Source: Candidatus Gastranaerophilales bacterium (GTDB lineage: Bacteria; Cyanobacteriota; Vampirovibrionia; Gastranaerophilales; Gastranaerophilaceae). Taken from it: DNA of 64,000 nucleotides. Numbering within the stretch: position 1 is the first letter of the stretch; the number at the start of each line of letters is the position of its first letter. The position numbers and the translations under genes were made by a program. Positions 42,716 to 52,522 of this stretch are shown piece by piece. A model generated the notes under the pieces. That model saw only the letters and a program-made list of their open reading frames with translations. It searched no databases and was not told the origin of the DNA. The stretch covers positions 62,001 through 126,000 of the forward strand of contig CALUUN010000003.1 of the NCBI GenBank assembly GCA_944323995.1. The letters are read 5' to 3'.

Positions 42716-43573
42716 TTAGAAAGTTGCAACAGGTTTTTTCTGAGCTGTAGCACCCGGAATTGACTGCCAGTTTGCCGCCATAATCTTTTTGAAAGATTTC
42801 AAAGCGGTATCTTCCAGTTCTCCGAGTTCTTCCGCTTCCATAATCAATTCTCTCAAAGGAAGCAGTGCTCTTTGATCTCTCAATACGCCGAGTGCTGCTG
42901 CTGCACCGGCTCTTACGAGTTCATTTTCGTTGCGGTTTTTCATAACGTCAATCAGAGCCGGAACTGCTTTTGTATCGTTCAGTTTGCCCAGAGATGTTAC
43001 CGCGTAAATTCTTACGTTAACCCATTCGTCATAAAGCATATTGATAACTTTGTCTACCGCTTTTTTGTTTCCGATTTCACCGAGTGCACGGGTTGCATCG
43101 CATCTTACGTTAACCTTTTCGTGATCAAGAGATTCAATCAATGCATCCGTTGCAACATCGCCGATTTCAATCAGAGCGTCTGTTGCGGTAATGCAAACCT
43201 GCGGGTTTTCATCATTAAGTGCTTCCACAAGAGGTTCTACTACAATTTCACCGCCAAGACGGCCGAGTGCTCTTGCTGCACGAACTCTTACGTCTACGTT
43301 TCTGTCTTCGCGCAATGATTCAATCAAATGAACTGTTGCTTTTGAATCGCCGAGTTCACCGAGTGCTCTTGCTGCGTATAATCTTACAGAACCGTTTTTG
43401 TCGTGTTTAAGTACATCAATTAATGGTTCAACGGCTTTGGAGTCACCCATTTCGCCTAAAACGCGTGCCGCGTTGTATCTTACTTTTTCAGAGTTGCTTG
43501 TTTTTAAATCAGTCAATAATTCGTCAAATGTTTTTTTAACTTGTTTTTTCTTGCTGTTTACACTAATTGTCAT
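42716..43573 (-). CDS. HEAT-repeat (PBS lyase-like) protein
   Basis: 285 residues of regular HEAT repeats of about 31 residues, with the recurring pattern (V/A)RxxAARALGE(L/M)GDSKAVEPLI. Seven or so units fill residues 25-265. Such proteins are abundant in Cyanobacteria, where relatives are phycobilin lyases; here there are no phycobiliproteins, so a generic scaffold role is likelier. ATG 43573 has GGAGG 6 nt upstream and is preferred to the adjacent GTG. No signal peptide. A long Lys-rich N-terminus precedes the repeats. Confidence 0.85.
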   Translation of the reverse strand: MTISVNSKKKQVKKTFDELLTDLKTSNSEKVRYNAARVLGEMGDSKAVEPLIDVLKHDKNGSVRLYAARALGELGDSKATVHLIESLREDRNVDVRVRAARALGRLGGEIVVEPLVEALNDENPQVCITATDALIEIGDVATDALIESLDHEKVNVRCDATRALGEIGNKKAVDKVINMLYDEWVNVRIYAVTSLGKLNDTKAVPALIDVMKNRNENELVRAGAAAALGVLRDQRALLPLRELIMEAEELGELEDTALKSFKKIMAANWQSIPGATAQKKPVATF

Positions 43574-43884
43574 CACTTTCCTCCGACACTACAATTTTAA
43601 ATTCACACCTTACCTATTTATAAAAAATTTGTGTTGAATTTAATTGCCTTTTTTATAACTAACTATTAATTTTCTGTAACAATTCCTTTGTCTAATCTTC
43701 TACTGTATATAGTGAGCAAAAAATTAAGGGTAACACTCACACTTTATATTTCTAATATAACATATTTTTTGAACAAATTCTTGGGTTATTTGTATTATTT
43801 TGCAAATCTTATTGATTGTTTTTTTAATATTACGTATGAAAGCGGTATATTAAGAAATGCCGTGTTACAAAACTTAATATAATA
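43574..43884. other. AT-rich intergenic region, nothing definite
   Basis: 311 nt upstream of the HEAT gene and downstream of a kinase gene (both minus strand). TATAAA-like sequences occur upstream of the HEAT gene but no convincing promoter pair, terminator or small gene. Confidence 0.4.
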
Positions 43885-45540
43885 TTACTCACTACAGATA
43901 GTAATAATAAATTCGCTGCCCCTGCCTAATTCACTGTTTACCAATATTTCGCCGTTATGCTTTTCTATTATTTTGGTACAAATCGCTAAACCGAGCCCTG
44001 TTCCGATGCCTGCACTTTTTGTTGTATATCCGGCTGTAAATATCTTGTCAAGCTCGTTTTCGGGAATTCCTTTTCCGTTATCTTTTATCTTTACGGTGAG
44101 TTTTTTGTCTTTGTATCCGGTTGTTATATCTATTTGTCCTTTGTCTTCTATTGCCTGACAGGCGTTAATCAAAATATTGGTGAAAACTTGATTCAGCATA
44201 TTCGGATAGCATTTTATAAGCGGAAGTTTGCCGTAATGTTTTTTAATTTCTATTCTGTTTTTTGTTTCGTGCCGGATTAAATCAAGGGTGAGATCAATTT
44301 CCTTATTGATATCGGCCTGTTGAAGTTCGGCTTCATCAAGTCTTACAAATTTTTTAAGCGAAGTTACTATGTTGCTGATTCTTTGTATTGCTTCATAATC
44401 AATCTCATTTATTTCTTTCAGCATATCTGCGATTTCGTTATCCTTAATCTGCGGAATGAATTTGCCGAGGATTGCGTTGTTTGATTTGATTGAGGCAACG
44501 GGGGTATTTATTTCGTGTGCAACTCCGGCTACAAGCTGGCCGAGTGATGCCATTTTTTCCGAATTAATCAACTGAACCTGTGTTTCTTTAAGTTCTTTGA
44601 GAGTGTTTTTGAGTTCCTGAACTGTTTTGATATTATTCTGATAGAGTTCGGCTCTTATAATTGCGTTGCCGAGCTGGTCAGAGATTGCCTCCAGAATATC
44701 AAGTTCTTCGCCGAGTTCACGCTTTTGATGGCTTAAAAGAACGAGGATGCCCATTAATTTTTGCATATGAAAAATCGGAACTATAACACGCATTACAGGC
44801 TGCTTAAGCGGCTGTGCTCCGGAGTATTCAATAAGGCACCGCGTTGTTGAAATTACGCCCGAAACTATCTGATTGTATGTGTTTTCGTCAAAATTTATTT
44901 TGCGGCCGATTTTGTTTTTGTTTCCGAAAACTTCGTCGATAGTGAAGTCGGATTCATGGTTTGAGGCATAATAAACCTCATAGGCGCCAAACATTATTGC
45001 AAGTTCATAAAGTGCAGAATTGAGGATTTTTGAAATATCCATTGACTCTCTTATAATGTTTGACATTTTATTAATCAATGCAATACGAATTGCTTGAGAT
45101 TGAGCTTTTTGTCTGATTTTTTGAAGGTCGTCGTTTTCTTCTTCAAGCCGTTCGTATTTTTTTTGCAGTTTTACAAGCCGAGATTTGTAATCTTCCAGCG
45201 CGTTTTCCGCCGTAACATCAGTCAGAAAAATTACGGTGTATTTTCTTTTTTTTATTGCTGTCAGATAAAAATACAAAATATGATTCGGTGACAGTTCGTA
45301 AGTTACAAAGGCGAAAAAATCTTCTTTTGAATTAAGCGCATGATAGACGGGTGAATAGATTTCAATATTTTCACTGTTAAGCGGGCAGATATCAAAGTTC
45401 ATGTTGTGTGAAAATTTTTTCAGACCGGAAAAATTTTTGAACATACGTTTAAATGCGTTGTTTTGAAAAACAACATCGCCCGATTTGTTCGTAACAATTA
45501 CCCCGTCCGGAAACTGATTTAAAAAACTGAACTTTTTCAT
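43885..45540 (-). CDS. Cytoplasmic PAS-GAF sensor histidine kinase
   Basis: 551 residues from ATG 45540. Residues 1-110 form a PAS-like domain (QFPDGVIVTNKSGDVVFQNN); about 115-160 is coiled-coil; about 165-300 is GAF-like. A second coiled-coil leads to HisKA with VAGVAHEINTPVAS (His about 342) and HATPase_c with NACQAIED, DNGKGIPE and GTGLGLAI. No membrane segment. The start is supported by TTGCCA-17-TATAAT-6-ATG; an alternative start 15 nt upstream lies inside the -10. No response regulator is adjacent, so its partner lies elsewhere. Confidence 0.9.
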   Translation of the reverse strand: MKKFSFLNQFPDGVIVTNKSGDVVFQNNAFKRMFKNFSGLKKFSHNMNFDICPLNSENIEIYSPVYHALNSKEDFFAFVTYELSPNHILYFYLTAIKKRKYTVIFLTDVTAENALEDYKSRLVKLQKKYERLEEENDDLQKIRQKAQSQAIRIALINKMSNIIRESMDISKILNSALYELAIMFGAYEVYYASNHESDFTIDEVFGNKNKIGRKINFDENTYNQIVSGVISTTRCLIEYSGAQPLKQPVMRVIVPIFHMQKLMGILVLLSHQKRELGEELDILEAISDQLGNAIIRAELYQNNIKTVQELKNTLKELKETQVQLINSEKMASLGQLVAGVAHEINTPVASIKSNNAILGKFIPQIKDNEIADMLKEINEIDYEAIQRISNIVTSLKKFVRLDEAELQQADINKEIDLTLDLIRHETKNRIEIKKHYGKLPLIKCYPNMLNQVFTNILINACQAIEDKGQIDITTGYKDKKLTVKIKDNGKGIPENELDKIFTAGYTTKSAGIGTGLGLAICTKIIEKHNGEILVNSELGRGSEFIITICSE

Positions 45541-45546
45541 GATTAT

Positions 45547-45575
45547 ATTATACAAAACAGGTGCATTCGTGGCAA
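45547..45575 (-). promoter_or_regulatory. Leaderless-type promoter of the PAS-GAF kinase
   Basis: Minus strand TTGCCA (45575-45570), 17 nt, TATAAT (45552-45547), 6 nt (ATAATC), ATG 45540. Confidence 0.72.
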
Positions 45576-45585
45576 TTTGTTAATC

Positions 45586-46011
45586 TTAACTGCGCAGATT
45601 TTTAAAATAATTCGACAGAATTTTGTCGCATTCAACTTCTAAAATTCCGCCGTAAACTTTCAACTTTGAGTTAGCGATTTTTCTCAAATCAATTTTTGAA
45701 CCGAGTGCTCCGTAATTTACATCATAGGAACCGAAAAAAACATTTTTAATCCTTGAATTTATAATCGCCCATGCGCACATCGGGCATGGTTCAAGCGTAA
45801 CATACAAGTCGCAGTCCTCAAGCCTCCAGGTTTTGAGTTTTTCCGCGGCTTTTTTTATTGCAATTATTTCGGCATGTGCGCTCACATCATTATCGGTTTC
45901 TTTCCGGTTAAAAGCGGAGGCGATTATTTCACCGTCTTTTACAATAACAGCGCCGACAGGGATTTCGCCTTTTGCGGACTTTGCAAGTTCAACGGCACGC
46001 TCCATAAACAT
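45586..46011 (-). CDS. tadA: tRNA-specific adenosine deaminase
   Basis: 141 residues. The zinc-dependent deaminase motif HAEIIAI (His ligand and proton-shuttle Glu) and PCPMCAWAI (two Cys ligands) are intact, with EPCPMC spacing of TadA. It converts adenosine-34 of tRNA-Arg(ACG) to inosine. Its ATG overlaps the TAA of the upstream histidine kinase by one base (TAATG), so it is the third gene of a regulator-kinase-tadA operon, an unusual association for a housekeeping enzyme. Confidence 0.93.
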   Translation of the reverse strand: MFMERAVELAKSAKGEIPVGAVIVKDGEIIASAFNRKETDNDVSAHAEIIAIKKAAEKLKTWRLEDCDLYVTLEPCPMCAWAIINSRIKNVFFGSYDVNYGALGSKIDLRKIANSKLKVYGGILEVECDKILSNYFKNLRS

Positions 46012-47681
46012 TATACTACCGCCTGTGCAAGTTCAAGGACAACTTCCGCACAAAATCCGCAGCCGGTTGAGGAGGAAAGCTCAATTTTGCCGTTCATGGC
46101 TTCCACAAGCCCTTTTACTATAAATAATCCCAAACCGGTTCCGCGGGTTGTTCTTGTTGTGTTGTCATCAAGCCGTATAAATTTGCCGAAAAGCCGCTGA
46201 AGTTTTTCTTTCGGAATTACGTCGCAATCGTTCTTTACGAGAATTCTGGCTTTATTGTCTTTGACTTCGGTTTCAATTCTTATAACAGAATCCGGATAAG
46301 AATATTTGACCGCATTTTCAAGAAGGTTTACAAAAACCTGTTCCAGACGGCCTTTGTCAGCATAAACCGCAGGAAAGTCTTCGCTGATTTTGATAACTAT
46401 TTCTCTGCCGTCTTTTTTCCGCAAAAGCATTTCAGATCTTTCAAGCACTTCTTCAAGATTTACCGGCTCGTTTACCGTTTTGAGCCGCATTCTTTCTATA
46501 TCCGGTATGGTCAGCAAATCCTCAATCAGCCGCTGAAGTTTTTCCGACTGCTCTTTTATTATCCGCAAAGATTTCTGTTTTGTTTCTTCGTCAATGGTTA
46601 TGTCCTGACGCATAAGCCTTGAAGTATAGCCCTGTATACTTGTCAAAGGTGTTCTTAATTCATGGCTTACCGTATCTATAAGATTTGATCTGAATTCGTT
46701 CAGTTCTTTGAGTTCAACGTTATTTTTTTGAAGCTGCAAATAGGATTTGTGAATTGCGTTTGCCATCTTGTTAAATTCAAACGCAAGGAATACTATTTCG
46801 TAAGGGGTGAAAGCTGTAGTTAAAAGCCTTATTTGACGGTTATAGTTTCCTTTGGATACTGCTATAATACCCTTGAAAAGCTGTCTGATATTGATATACA
46901 GGTAATATGTATAAAGTGCGGTTACAAAAAGAATTGCAATTGTTGCCGCAAGAACCGAGAGAATAATTTTAAATCTGTTGTCATTGATTGCGCGTTTTGT
47001 AATACCTTCTGTTGTATTTACGATAATTGTTATTTTCGGATCCTGTTTGGTAACGTATACAAGCGGCTGGTTCTTGACGTCACCGAAAATTACCGGTTCA
47101 TCAAATTGTCTGTATTTCGGAAGCAGTTCCATAGTTTGTAAAAAGACATCTTCGGTATAATTGTGTGCGGCAATGAGTTTGCCGTTTTCATCCAGAACGT
47201 ATATCTGCCTGCTGTCTTTATCAAGAGATTTGAACAGATTTGTACGGATTTCATCCACGTCATACGTTATCGTCAGATAATCCCCGTTTTTGAGTCGGGT
47301 AAAAAGCATGGCTTTTTTTTCCTGACGGTTGCGTTTTAAAAGTTCGTCCAAATCCGCCTGATATTTGACGATTGCAATATCTTCACAGCCGGGAAACTTT
47401 TGCTTGATGTCATATAAAAATTCACTTTTCTGACTTTCTGTCGGAAGATAGTCAAGAGTGTATGCAATCTGGCTTAATGTCATTTCATTCTGGTCAATGA
47501 AAAAATCAATTTCATCCGAAACCATATTCGCAATCAAAACCGCGGATTCTCTCAATTGCGAGCGGACGGTCTGCTGGTTAATATTATTTATGATAAAACC
47601 GCTTATCGACATCGGAATAAGCACTGCAAAGAAAAAGACTATTGCGATTTGTTCAACTATTTTAAGCCGCTTAAATTTCAT
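46011..47681 (-). CDS. Membrane sensor histidine kinase
   Basis: 556 residues. TM1 is at about 11-31, an extracytoplasmic sensor of about 205 residues follows (Cache-like from its strand pattern, tentative), TM2 is at about 238-263, and a HAMP linker leads to HisKA with DTVSHELRTPLTSIQGY (His340) and HATPase_c with NLLENAVKYS, and GTGLGLFI. The G1 box is less typical (KNDCDVIPKE), lacking DxGxG. It is encoded 3 nt after the OmpR-type regulator, its evident partner, and before tadA. Signal unknown. Confidence 0.9.
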   Translation of the reverse strand: MKFKRLKIVEQIAIVFFFAVLIPMSISGFIINNINQQTVRSQLRESAVLIANMVSDEIDFFIDQNEMTLSQIAYTLDYLPTESQKSEFLYDIKQKFPGCEDIAIVKYQADLDELLKRNRQEKKAMLFTRLKNGDYLTITYDVDEIRTNLFKSLDKDSRQIYVLDENGKLIAAHNYTEDVFLQTMELLPKYRQFDEPVIFGDVKNQPLVYVTKQDPKITIIVNTTEGITKRAINDNRFKIILSVLAATIAILFVTALYTYYLYINIRQLFKGIIAVSKGNYNRQIRLLTTAFTPYEIVFLAFEFNKMANAIHKSYLQLQKNNVELKELNEFRSNLIDTVSHELRTPLTSIQGYTSRLMRQDITIDEETKQKSLRIIKEQSEKLQRLIEDLLTIPDIERMRLKTVNEPVNLEEVLERSEMLLRKKDGREIVIKISEDFPAVYADKGRLEQVFVNLLENAVKYSYPDSVIRIETEVKDNKARILVKNDCDVIPKEKLQRLFGKFIRLDDNTTRTTRGTGLGLFIVKGLVEAMNGKIELSSSTGCGFCAEVVLELAQAVV

Positions 47682-47684
47682 AAC

Positions 47685-48395
47685 CTATCCTTCCGCAAAA
47701 GGTGTCAGTTTATAACCGACATTGGTAACCGTATGAAGATATTTGGGATTTTTGGTATCGGTTTCGATTTTATTTCTCAAACCGCCCATATGAACTCTGA
47801 GCATTCTGACATCTTCATTGCTGTCATAGCCCCAGACTTCGTCAAGAAGTGTCGCAAGAGTAACAGGATTATTGAAATGCTGCATAAGACAGTACAGAAT
47901 TTCAAATTCCGTAGGAGTCAACTTAACTTTTTTGTTAACGACTACAGCCTCAAGAGTTTCCGGAGAAATTGTAATATCGCCCGCGCTTAAAATTTCGTCA
48001 GAAAGAGAATTTTTTTCCTCTTCCATATTGTTGCGGCGTAAAAGTACACGTATTCTCAAAAGAACTTCCTGAATATCAAAAGGTTTTACCAGATAATCAT
48101 CCGCACCGCAGTCAAAACCTTCTGTTTTGTCGTCAATTGTGCCTTTTGCCGTAAGCATTAAAATAGGAATGGCAAGTTTTGCCTGACGAATATTTTTGCA
48201 GACGTCAAAACCGTTCATTTTCGGCATCATTACGTCAAGCAAAATAAGGTCGTAAGTATTGTTGAGAGCTTTATTAAGCCCTTCAAGCCCGTCCTTTGCC
48301 GTATCAACAAAATAACCGCTTTGAGCAACGTCAAATTCCAGCAGTTCTCTTATTTCATCATCGTCATCCACTATCAAAATTCTTTTTTCTGACAT
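47685..48395 (-). CDS. OmpR/PhoB-family response regulator
   Basis: 236 residues. The receiver domain has the acidic pocket (VDDDDE), phospho-acceptor Asp54 in LILLDVMMP and Lys in YLVKPFD. The C-terminal winged helix (about 135-232, LTPTEFEILYCLMQ ... LRVHMGGLRNKIE) binds DNA. It forms an operon with the membrane kinase and tadA. A TTGCTA-17-TAAAAT promoter lies at 48444-48416, leaving about 14 nt of leader. Confidence 0.95.
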   Translation of the reverse strand: MSEKRILIVDDDDEIRELLEFDVAQSGYFVDTAKDGLEGLNKALNNTYDLILLDVMMPKMNGFDVCKNIRQAKLAIPILMLTAKGTIDDKTEGFDCGADDYLVKPFDIQEVLLRIRVLLRRNNMEEEKNSLSDEILSAGDITISPETLEAVVVNKKVKLTPTEFEILYCLMQHFNNPVTLATLLDEVWGYDSNEDVRMLRVHMGGLRNKIETDTKNPKYLHTVTNVGYKLTPFAEG

Positions 48396-48450
48396 AAAAC
48401 CCCGCTTTTTATTTTATTTTACTAAAATCAAAAGGTTTTAGCAAGAGGGT

Positions 48451-51051
48451 TTAAATACTTATTCTTAACCCGAACATCAGAGCAATACCGTTTCTGCCGC
48501 CGTTTCTTATCATACCTTCAAAAAATCCGGTAACCCTGTCACCCCAGCGTTTTTGTATTCCGGCGCCGTACTGCACAAAAGGTTTGACCGACAAATCCGG
48601 AAGATATATCTCATTTGCCTGAAATCTTGCATGGTCTATTAAATTCCAGACCATTGATACTGCAATGTAGGGCTGAATATAGTTTTTAAAATTCCCGATT
48701 AATTTTATCTGAGGCTCAATGTGCAAAGCGTGCAGCGGCTCTGTGTTTATATGAACGTTTGCGGAATTTGTATAATTAAATGTATTAACAAAAGAATATG
48801 ATGCCAGAAGCGCGGGCTGGATTATTAATCTTCTTTTGCAAGTTTCAAAGTTATAGCCGGTTTTCTGGGCAATACCCGTATTAAGCATTGCAAAATCGTC
48901 GCTGCCGGTGTTTGTCGAGGCTTGCGAAACATTTGCCCCTATATTTGCTGTCCATGCAGAAAAGAATTTTCCTTTATAAAAAACGGTATAAGCCCCTAAA
49001 AGCCCGCCGTTGTTGTAAATTCCGTTCCCGTCATAACTCTGGTGGGAACCGTTGTATGATACATATCCGCCCGAAATATTATAAAGTTCTCTTTTTAATT
49101 TGTTCAAACCGCTTTCAACACCTATTAAACTTCCGTACATCACGTTTGAAACACGCGGGCCGTTTTTCAGCGGAACATTTTCAAATGTTGTGTAAGGTTT
49201 GAACCACACTCCGGTGCGTTCTTCCGGCATTAAAAGAGGTGAATATGCGGGATTTTGTCCGGACAGGGCAAATTTGTTCCGGTATTTCAGACTTTCTTTT
49301 AAATCCGGCGGATTTATCATTACCATATCAAGGTTTGAAAAAACATTTTTATATGTGTCAATCTGGGTTAGATATCCCGCAAGCTGTGCTGCAACCGCAG
49401 GTGCATAAATTGCGCTGTTAAATCCGCGCCTTGTAAAATCAAAGTTTCCGTCAGATTTGTCATAGCTTGAATAGTAGTCGTAAATTGGTGTATGTATTGT
49501 TTCGGGGTTATATCCGACGTAATCTTTCAGAATTGAATTTGCAAACGGAATTGTTATATACTGTCCTTCCGGTGTTCCGGAAAACGCAAGGTTTGAAACA
49601 AATAAAGAACCGTTTCCGCTTAAATTTGAAGCATTGATTCTGTCCATTGTATTTGTATTAAAATCAACGTCCGCAAGAATGTTTGACCTGCCCGAGATGT
49701 TCATATTTCCGAAATCTATATTGTTTATTTGTCCGTTTTGCATTTTAAAATTGACATTGTTTGCGAAATTTGTATTTGCAGCATTGAAATAAGTGCTGTC
49801 TTTTAACAGGTTAACCGTGCCGCCGTTGAAGGTAAAATTACCGGTGTAGCCGTCATTTTCCCCTCCGAGGTTGAGTATCCCGCCGTCATTTTTATAAATG
49901 TTCCCGCTGCCTTTTATGCCGCTCAAGATATTTGTTGTACCGTTTGAATTAAATTCAACCGTTCCGGAGGCGGTGTTGTAAATATCATTTTTGCCGCTGC
50001 TTGCGGAATTATCTTTGAAGGTTGAATTTTGGATTATTAAAGTATTATTATTGTAAATTGCGCCGCCTTCACTTTCCGCGCCGGAATCCGCTTTTGTATA
50101 ATTTTTTTCAAAAAGTGAATTTTCAATTGTTGCGGTTCCGGTATTATAAAGTGCTCCGCCAAATGCTTGATAGCCGGATTCTGTATGGTTTTCGCTTAAC
50201 AGAGAATTTTTAATCGTCAGGTTATTGTCATTATAAACGGCTCCTCCGTAAGAGAACGTTATATAATCACTGTTTATGTAATTCCCGTCCAAAATTGAGT
50301 TTTCGAGAGTCATATCACCCGTGTTAAACAACGCTCCGCCGTACAAAGTGTAGCCGTCAGTTGTTCCGAGATAATTATCCTGAAAGAGTGTATTTTTTAT
50401 ATCAATATTACCTTTGTTGTATAATGCTCCGCCTTCTGCAAATGCGGTTCCGTAAGAGTAATTATTTTTGAAAATACTGTTGTTAATATTCATATAAGCG
50501 GTCAGGCCGTTTTCGTAACCGTTTGCGACCGCACCGCCGTAAGTTCCGGCACCGTATGCGTAATTGTCTGTGAAAAGTGCTGAATTTATCTCCATTGTTC
50601 CGCCGTTAAGGTTATAGACGGCGCCTGCAACAGCAAAATTATACCCTGCTGAATTTACAAAGTTGTTTTCAAAAAAAGATTGATTTATTTCGGAATGCCC
50701 GCCGAAATTAAAAATTGAACCCGCGAATTTGGAATTGTTATAAACCTGCCCCTGACAGTTACGCACACCCACAAAATCAAATGAGTTGTCACGGCTTACA
50801 ATAAAACCGCCGAAGTTATTGTTTCCGTTGATATAATAATTATTACCCCTGAAAGTTATATCAAGTCCGATAAAATAATTATCTATTGAAGAAGTTGAGT
50901 TTAAGTCATTTGTAAATATTAAGGTATCACCGTTTTGCGGTTGTGACGTAACCAGCTGGTTGAATGTCGCAATTTCAATATCGTCGGCGTATGCCGCATA
51001 ATTGAAAGAGATAAGCAAAACCGCAATAATAATATTTTTACAATTTCTCAT
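48451..51051 (-). CDS. Autotransporter (type V secretion) with beta-helix passenger
   Basis: 866 residues. A signal peptide occupies 1-22 (ending AAYA). From about 80 to 400 the passenger has repeated right-handed beta-helix rungs built on GGA(L/V/I)YN(N/K/T)G(N/T) followed by (I/L)(K/E)NS, seven or more copies. The C-terminal region (about 615-866) is an autotransporter beta-barrel beginning ERTGVWFKPYTTFENVPL with alternating aromatic strands and ending LMFGLRISI. It should display an adhesin-like surface domain. Autotransporters presuppose an outer membrane with a BAM complex. A weak hairpin lies between it and the following regulator gene. Confidence 0.9.
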   Translation of the reverse strand: MRNCKNIIIAVLLISFNYAAYADDIEIATFNQLVTSQPQNGDTLIFTNDLNSTSSIDNYFIGLDITFRGNNYYINGNNNFGGFIVSRDNSFDFVGVRNCQGQVYNNSKFAGSIFNFGGHSEINQSFFENNFVNSAGYNFAVAGAVYNLNGGTMEINSALFTDNYAYGAGTYGGAVANGYENGLTAYMNINNSIFKNNYSYGTAFAEGGALYNKGNIDIKNTLFQDNYLGTTDGYTLYGGALFNTGDMTLENSILDGNYINSDYITFSYGGAVYNDNNLTIKNSLLSENHTESGYQAFGGALYNTGTATIENSLFEKNYTKADSGAESEGGAIYNNNTLIIQNSTFKDNSASSGKNDIYNTASGTVEFNSNGTTNILSGIKGSGNIYKNDGGILNLGGENDGYTGNFTFNGGTVNLLKDSTYFNAANTNFANNVNFKMQNGQINNIDFGNMNISGRSNILADVDFNTNTMDRINASNLSGNGSLFVSNLAFSGTPEGQYITIPFANSILKDYVGYNPETIHTPIYDYYSSYDKSDGNFDFTRRGFNSAIYAPAVAAQLAGYLTQIDTYKNVFSNLDMVMINPPDLKESLKYRNKFALSGQNPAYSPLLMPEERTGVWFKPYTTFENVPLKNGPRVSNVMYGSLIGVESGLNKLKRELYNISGGYVSYNGSHQSYDGNGIYNNGGLLGAYTVFYKGKFFSAWTANIGANVSQASTNTGSDDFAMLNTGIAQKTGYNFETCKRRLIIQPALLASYSFVNTFNYTNSANVHINTEPLHALHIEPQIKLIGNFKNYIQPYIAVSMVWNLIDHARFQANEIYLPDLSVKPFVQYGAGIQKRWGDRVTGFFEGMIRNGGRNGIALMFGLRISI

Positions 51052-51120
51052 AAAACTATTATTATTTTTTAAACAGACAAGTTGAATTAATCTGCTGTTT
51101 AGTTTTCGATAAACAAGCGG

Positions 51121-51801
51121 CTAAATCTCCATATATTTCAAATTATCACTGATGATAAAATCCGCCGTAACCGATGATTTTATATCATCAACCGTAAACA
51201 TCGGGTTAATTTCAATAAGCATAAGCCCGTCAGGTGTGACTTTAAACACGCAGCGTTCGGTTATAATCAGGTTAACTTCTTTATATGCGGTCAAAGGGAG
51301 GTTGCATTTTTTTACAATCTTAATCTGGCCTTTTGAAGTATGTTCCATTGCAACAATAACTTTTTTAGCGCCTACAACCAGATCCATAGAACCGCCCATA
51401 CCGGGAACAAATTTCCCCGGAATAAGCCAGCTTGCAAGGCTTCCTTCTTCATCTACCTGCAAAGCGCCGAGAACGGTTGCATCAATATGTCCGCCGCGCA
51501 TCATTGTAAATGCCATCTGCGAATCATAAAAACTTGACCCGATTTTTGCTTCTACATATCCTCCGCCGGCGTTTATAATTTTTTCGTCAATATTATCGCC
51601 TTTCCGGCTTTTGCCGACGCCTAAAAGCCCGTTTTCGGACTGAAAAGTTACATTTATACCATCAGGTACGTAATCCGCAACAGCAGTCGGAAGTCCGATG
51701 CCTAAAGTTACGACATCACCGTCTTTAAATTCTTTTGCCGCTCTTTTTGCAACAATTTCGCGAACTTTATCTTTACTCAATTCTTCAAACGCCGTAACCA
51801 T
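51121..51801 (-). CDS. CoA-transferase subunit B (3-oxoacid/acetate type)
   Basis: 226 residues of the family I CoA-transferase beta subunit. The catalytic Glu lies in FQSENGLLGVG (S-E-N-G motif). GLPTAVADYVP near the start and VPGMGGSMDLVVGAKKVIV later are typical. With subunit A directly upstream (TAA followed at once by ATG) it should swap CoA between acetyl-CoA and acetoacetate, butyrate or a similar short-chain acid; the acid cannot be told from sequence. Subunit A's end GCAGGGAGGG provides the ribosome binding site. Confidence 0.92.
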   Translation of the reverse strand: MVTAFEELSKDKVREIVAKRAAKEFKDGDVVTLGIGLPTAVADYVPDGINVTFQSENGLLGVGKSRKGDNIDEKIINAGGGYVEAKIGSSFYDSQMAFTMMRGGHIDATVLGALQVDEEGSLASWLIPGKFVPGMGGSMDLVVGAKKVIVAMEHTSKGQIKIVKKCNLPLTAYKEVNLIITERCVFKVTPDGLMLIEINPMFTVDDIKSSVTADFIISDNLKYMEI

Positions 51802-52449
51802 TTAACCCTCCCTGCACACAACATAATCCACAAACAGCCCCGGAATAACAACATCGTTCGGGTCAAGACAGTCAACGATTTCATCTGCCTGAACAATTAC
51901 CGTTTCGGCTGCGGTGGCCATTATTGTGTTGTGGTTTCTTGTTGTTCCGTGGAAACAAACATTGCCGTATTTATCAACCTTTGTTCCGTAAATTAATGCA
52001 AAATCAGCGCCTAACGGTTTTTCAAAAATATATTTTTTCCCATCGACTTCCATTGTTTCTTTGCTTTCTTCAATAATCGTGCCGACGCCGGTGGGTGTCA
52101 AAACTCCCCCGAGTCCCGAACCTTTTGCTCTTATTTTTTCTATCAAGGTTCCCATCGGAACAAGTTCAACCTCAATTTCACCGTCATGCATCTGGCGGCC
52201 GGTTTCGGGGTTTGTACCGATATGCGAGGCTATTACTTTTTTCACAAGTTTGTTTTCAATTAATTTGCCTCTGTCTTTTCCCGGAGTTGATGTATCGTTG
52301 CATATCATTGTTAAATTTGAAACATTCTGACGAATCATTTCATCAATGAGTGTATCCGGTGTACCGCAACTCAAAAATCCTCCGATCATAACGGTTGATC
52401 CGTCTTTTATCATATTAACAGCTTCTTTTGCGGAAATTATTTTTTTCAT
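51802..52449 (-). CDS. CoA-transferase subunit A (3-oxoacid/acetate type)
   Basis: 215 residues. The N-terminal SAKEAVNMIKDGSTVMIGGFL with GTPDTLI and the ALIYGTKVDKYGNVCFHGT segment identify the alpha subunit (AtoD/CtfA/ScoA group). It binds the CoA part, whereas subunit B carries the catalytic Glu. AAGGGATA lies before ATG 52449, and a TATAAT occurs about 30 nt further upstream. The pair likely serves short-chain fatty acid fermentation or use. Confidence 0.92.
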   Translation of the reverse strand: MKKIISAKEAVNMIKDGSTVMIGGFLSCGTPDTLIDEMIRQNVSNLTMICNDTSTPGKDRGKLIENKLVKKVIASHIGTNPETGRQMHDGEIEVELVPMGTLIEKIRAKGSGLGGVLTPTGVGTIIEESKETMEVDGKKYIFEKPLGADFALIYGTKVDKYGNVCFHGTTRNHNTIMATAAETVIVQADEIVDCLDPNDVVIPGLFVDYVVCREG

Positions 52450-52522
52450 TTTTATATATCCCTTATTACAATTCTATTATAAAAACGGCTGATTTGTAAA
52501 ATCTTTAGCTAATCTGTTACAT

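Noticed and set aside
43688-43882. 64-codon open frame in the intergenic region
   Set aside because: Hydrophobic AT-rich translation without ribosome binding site; no support.
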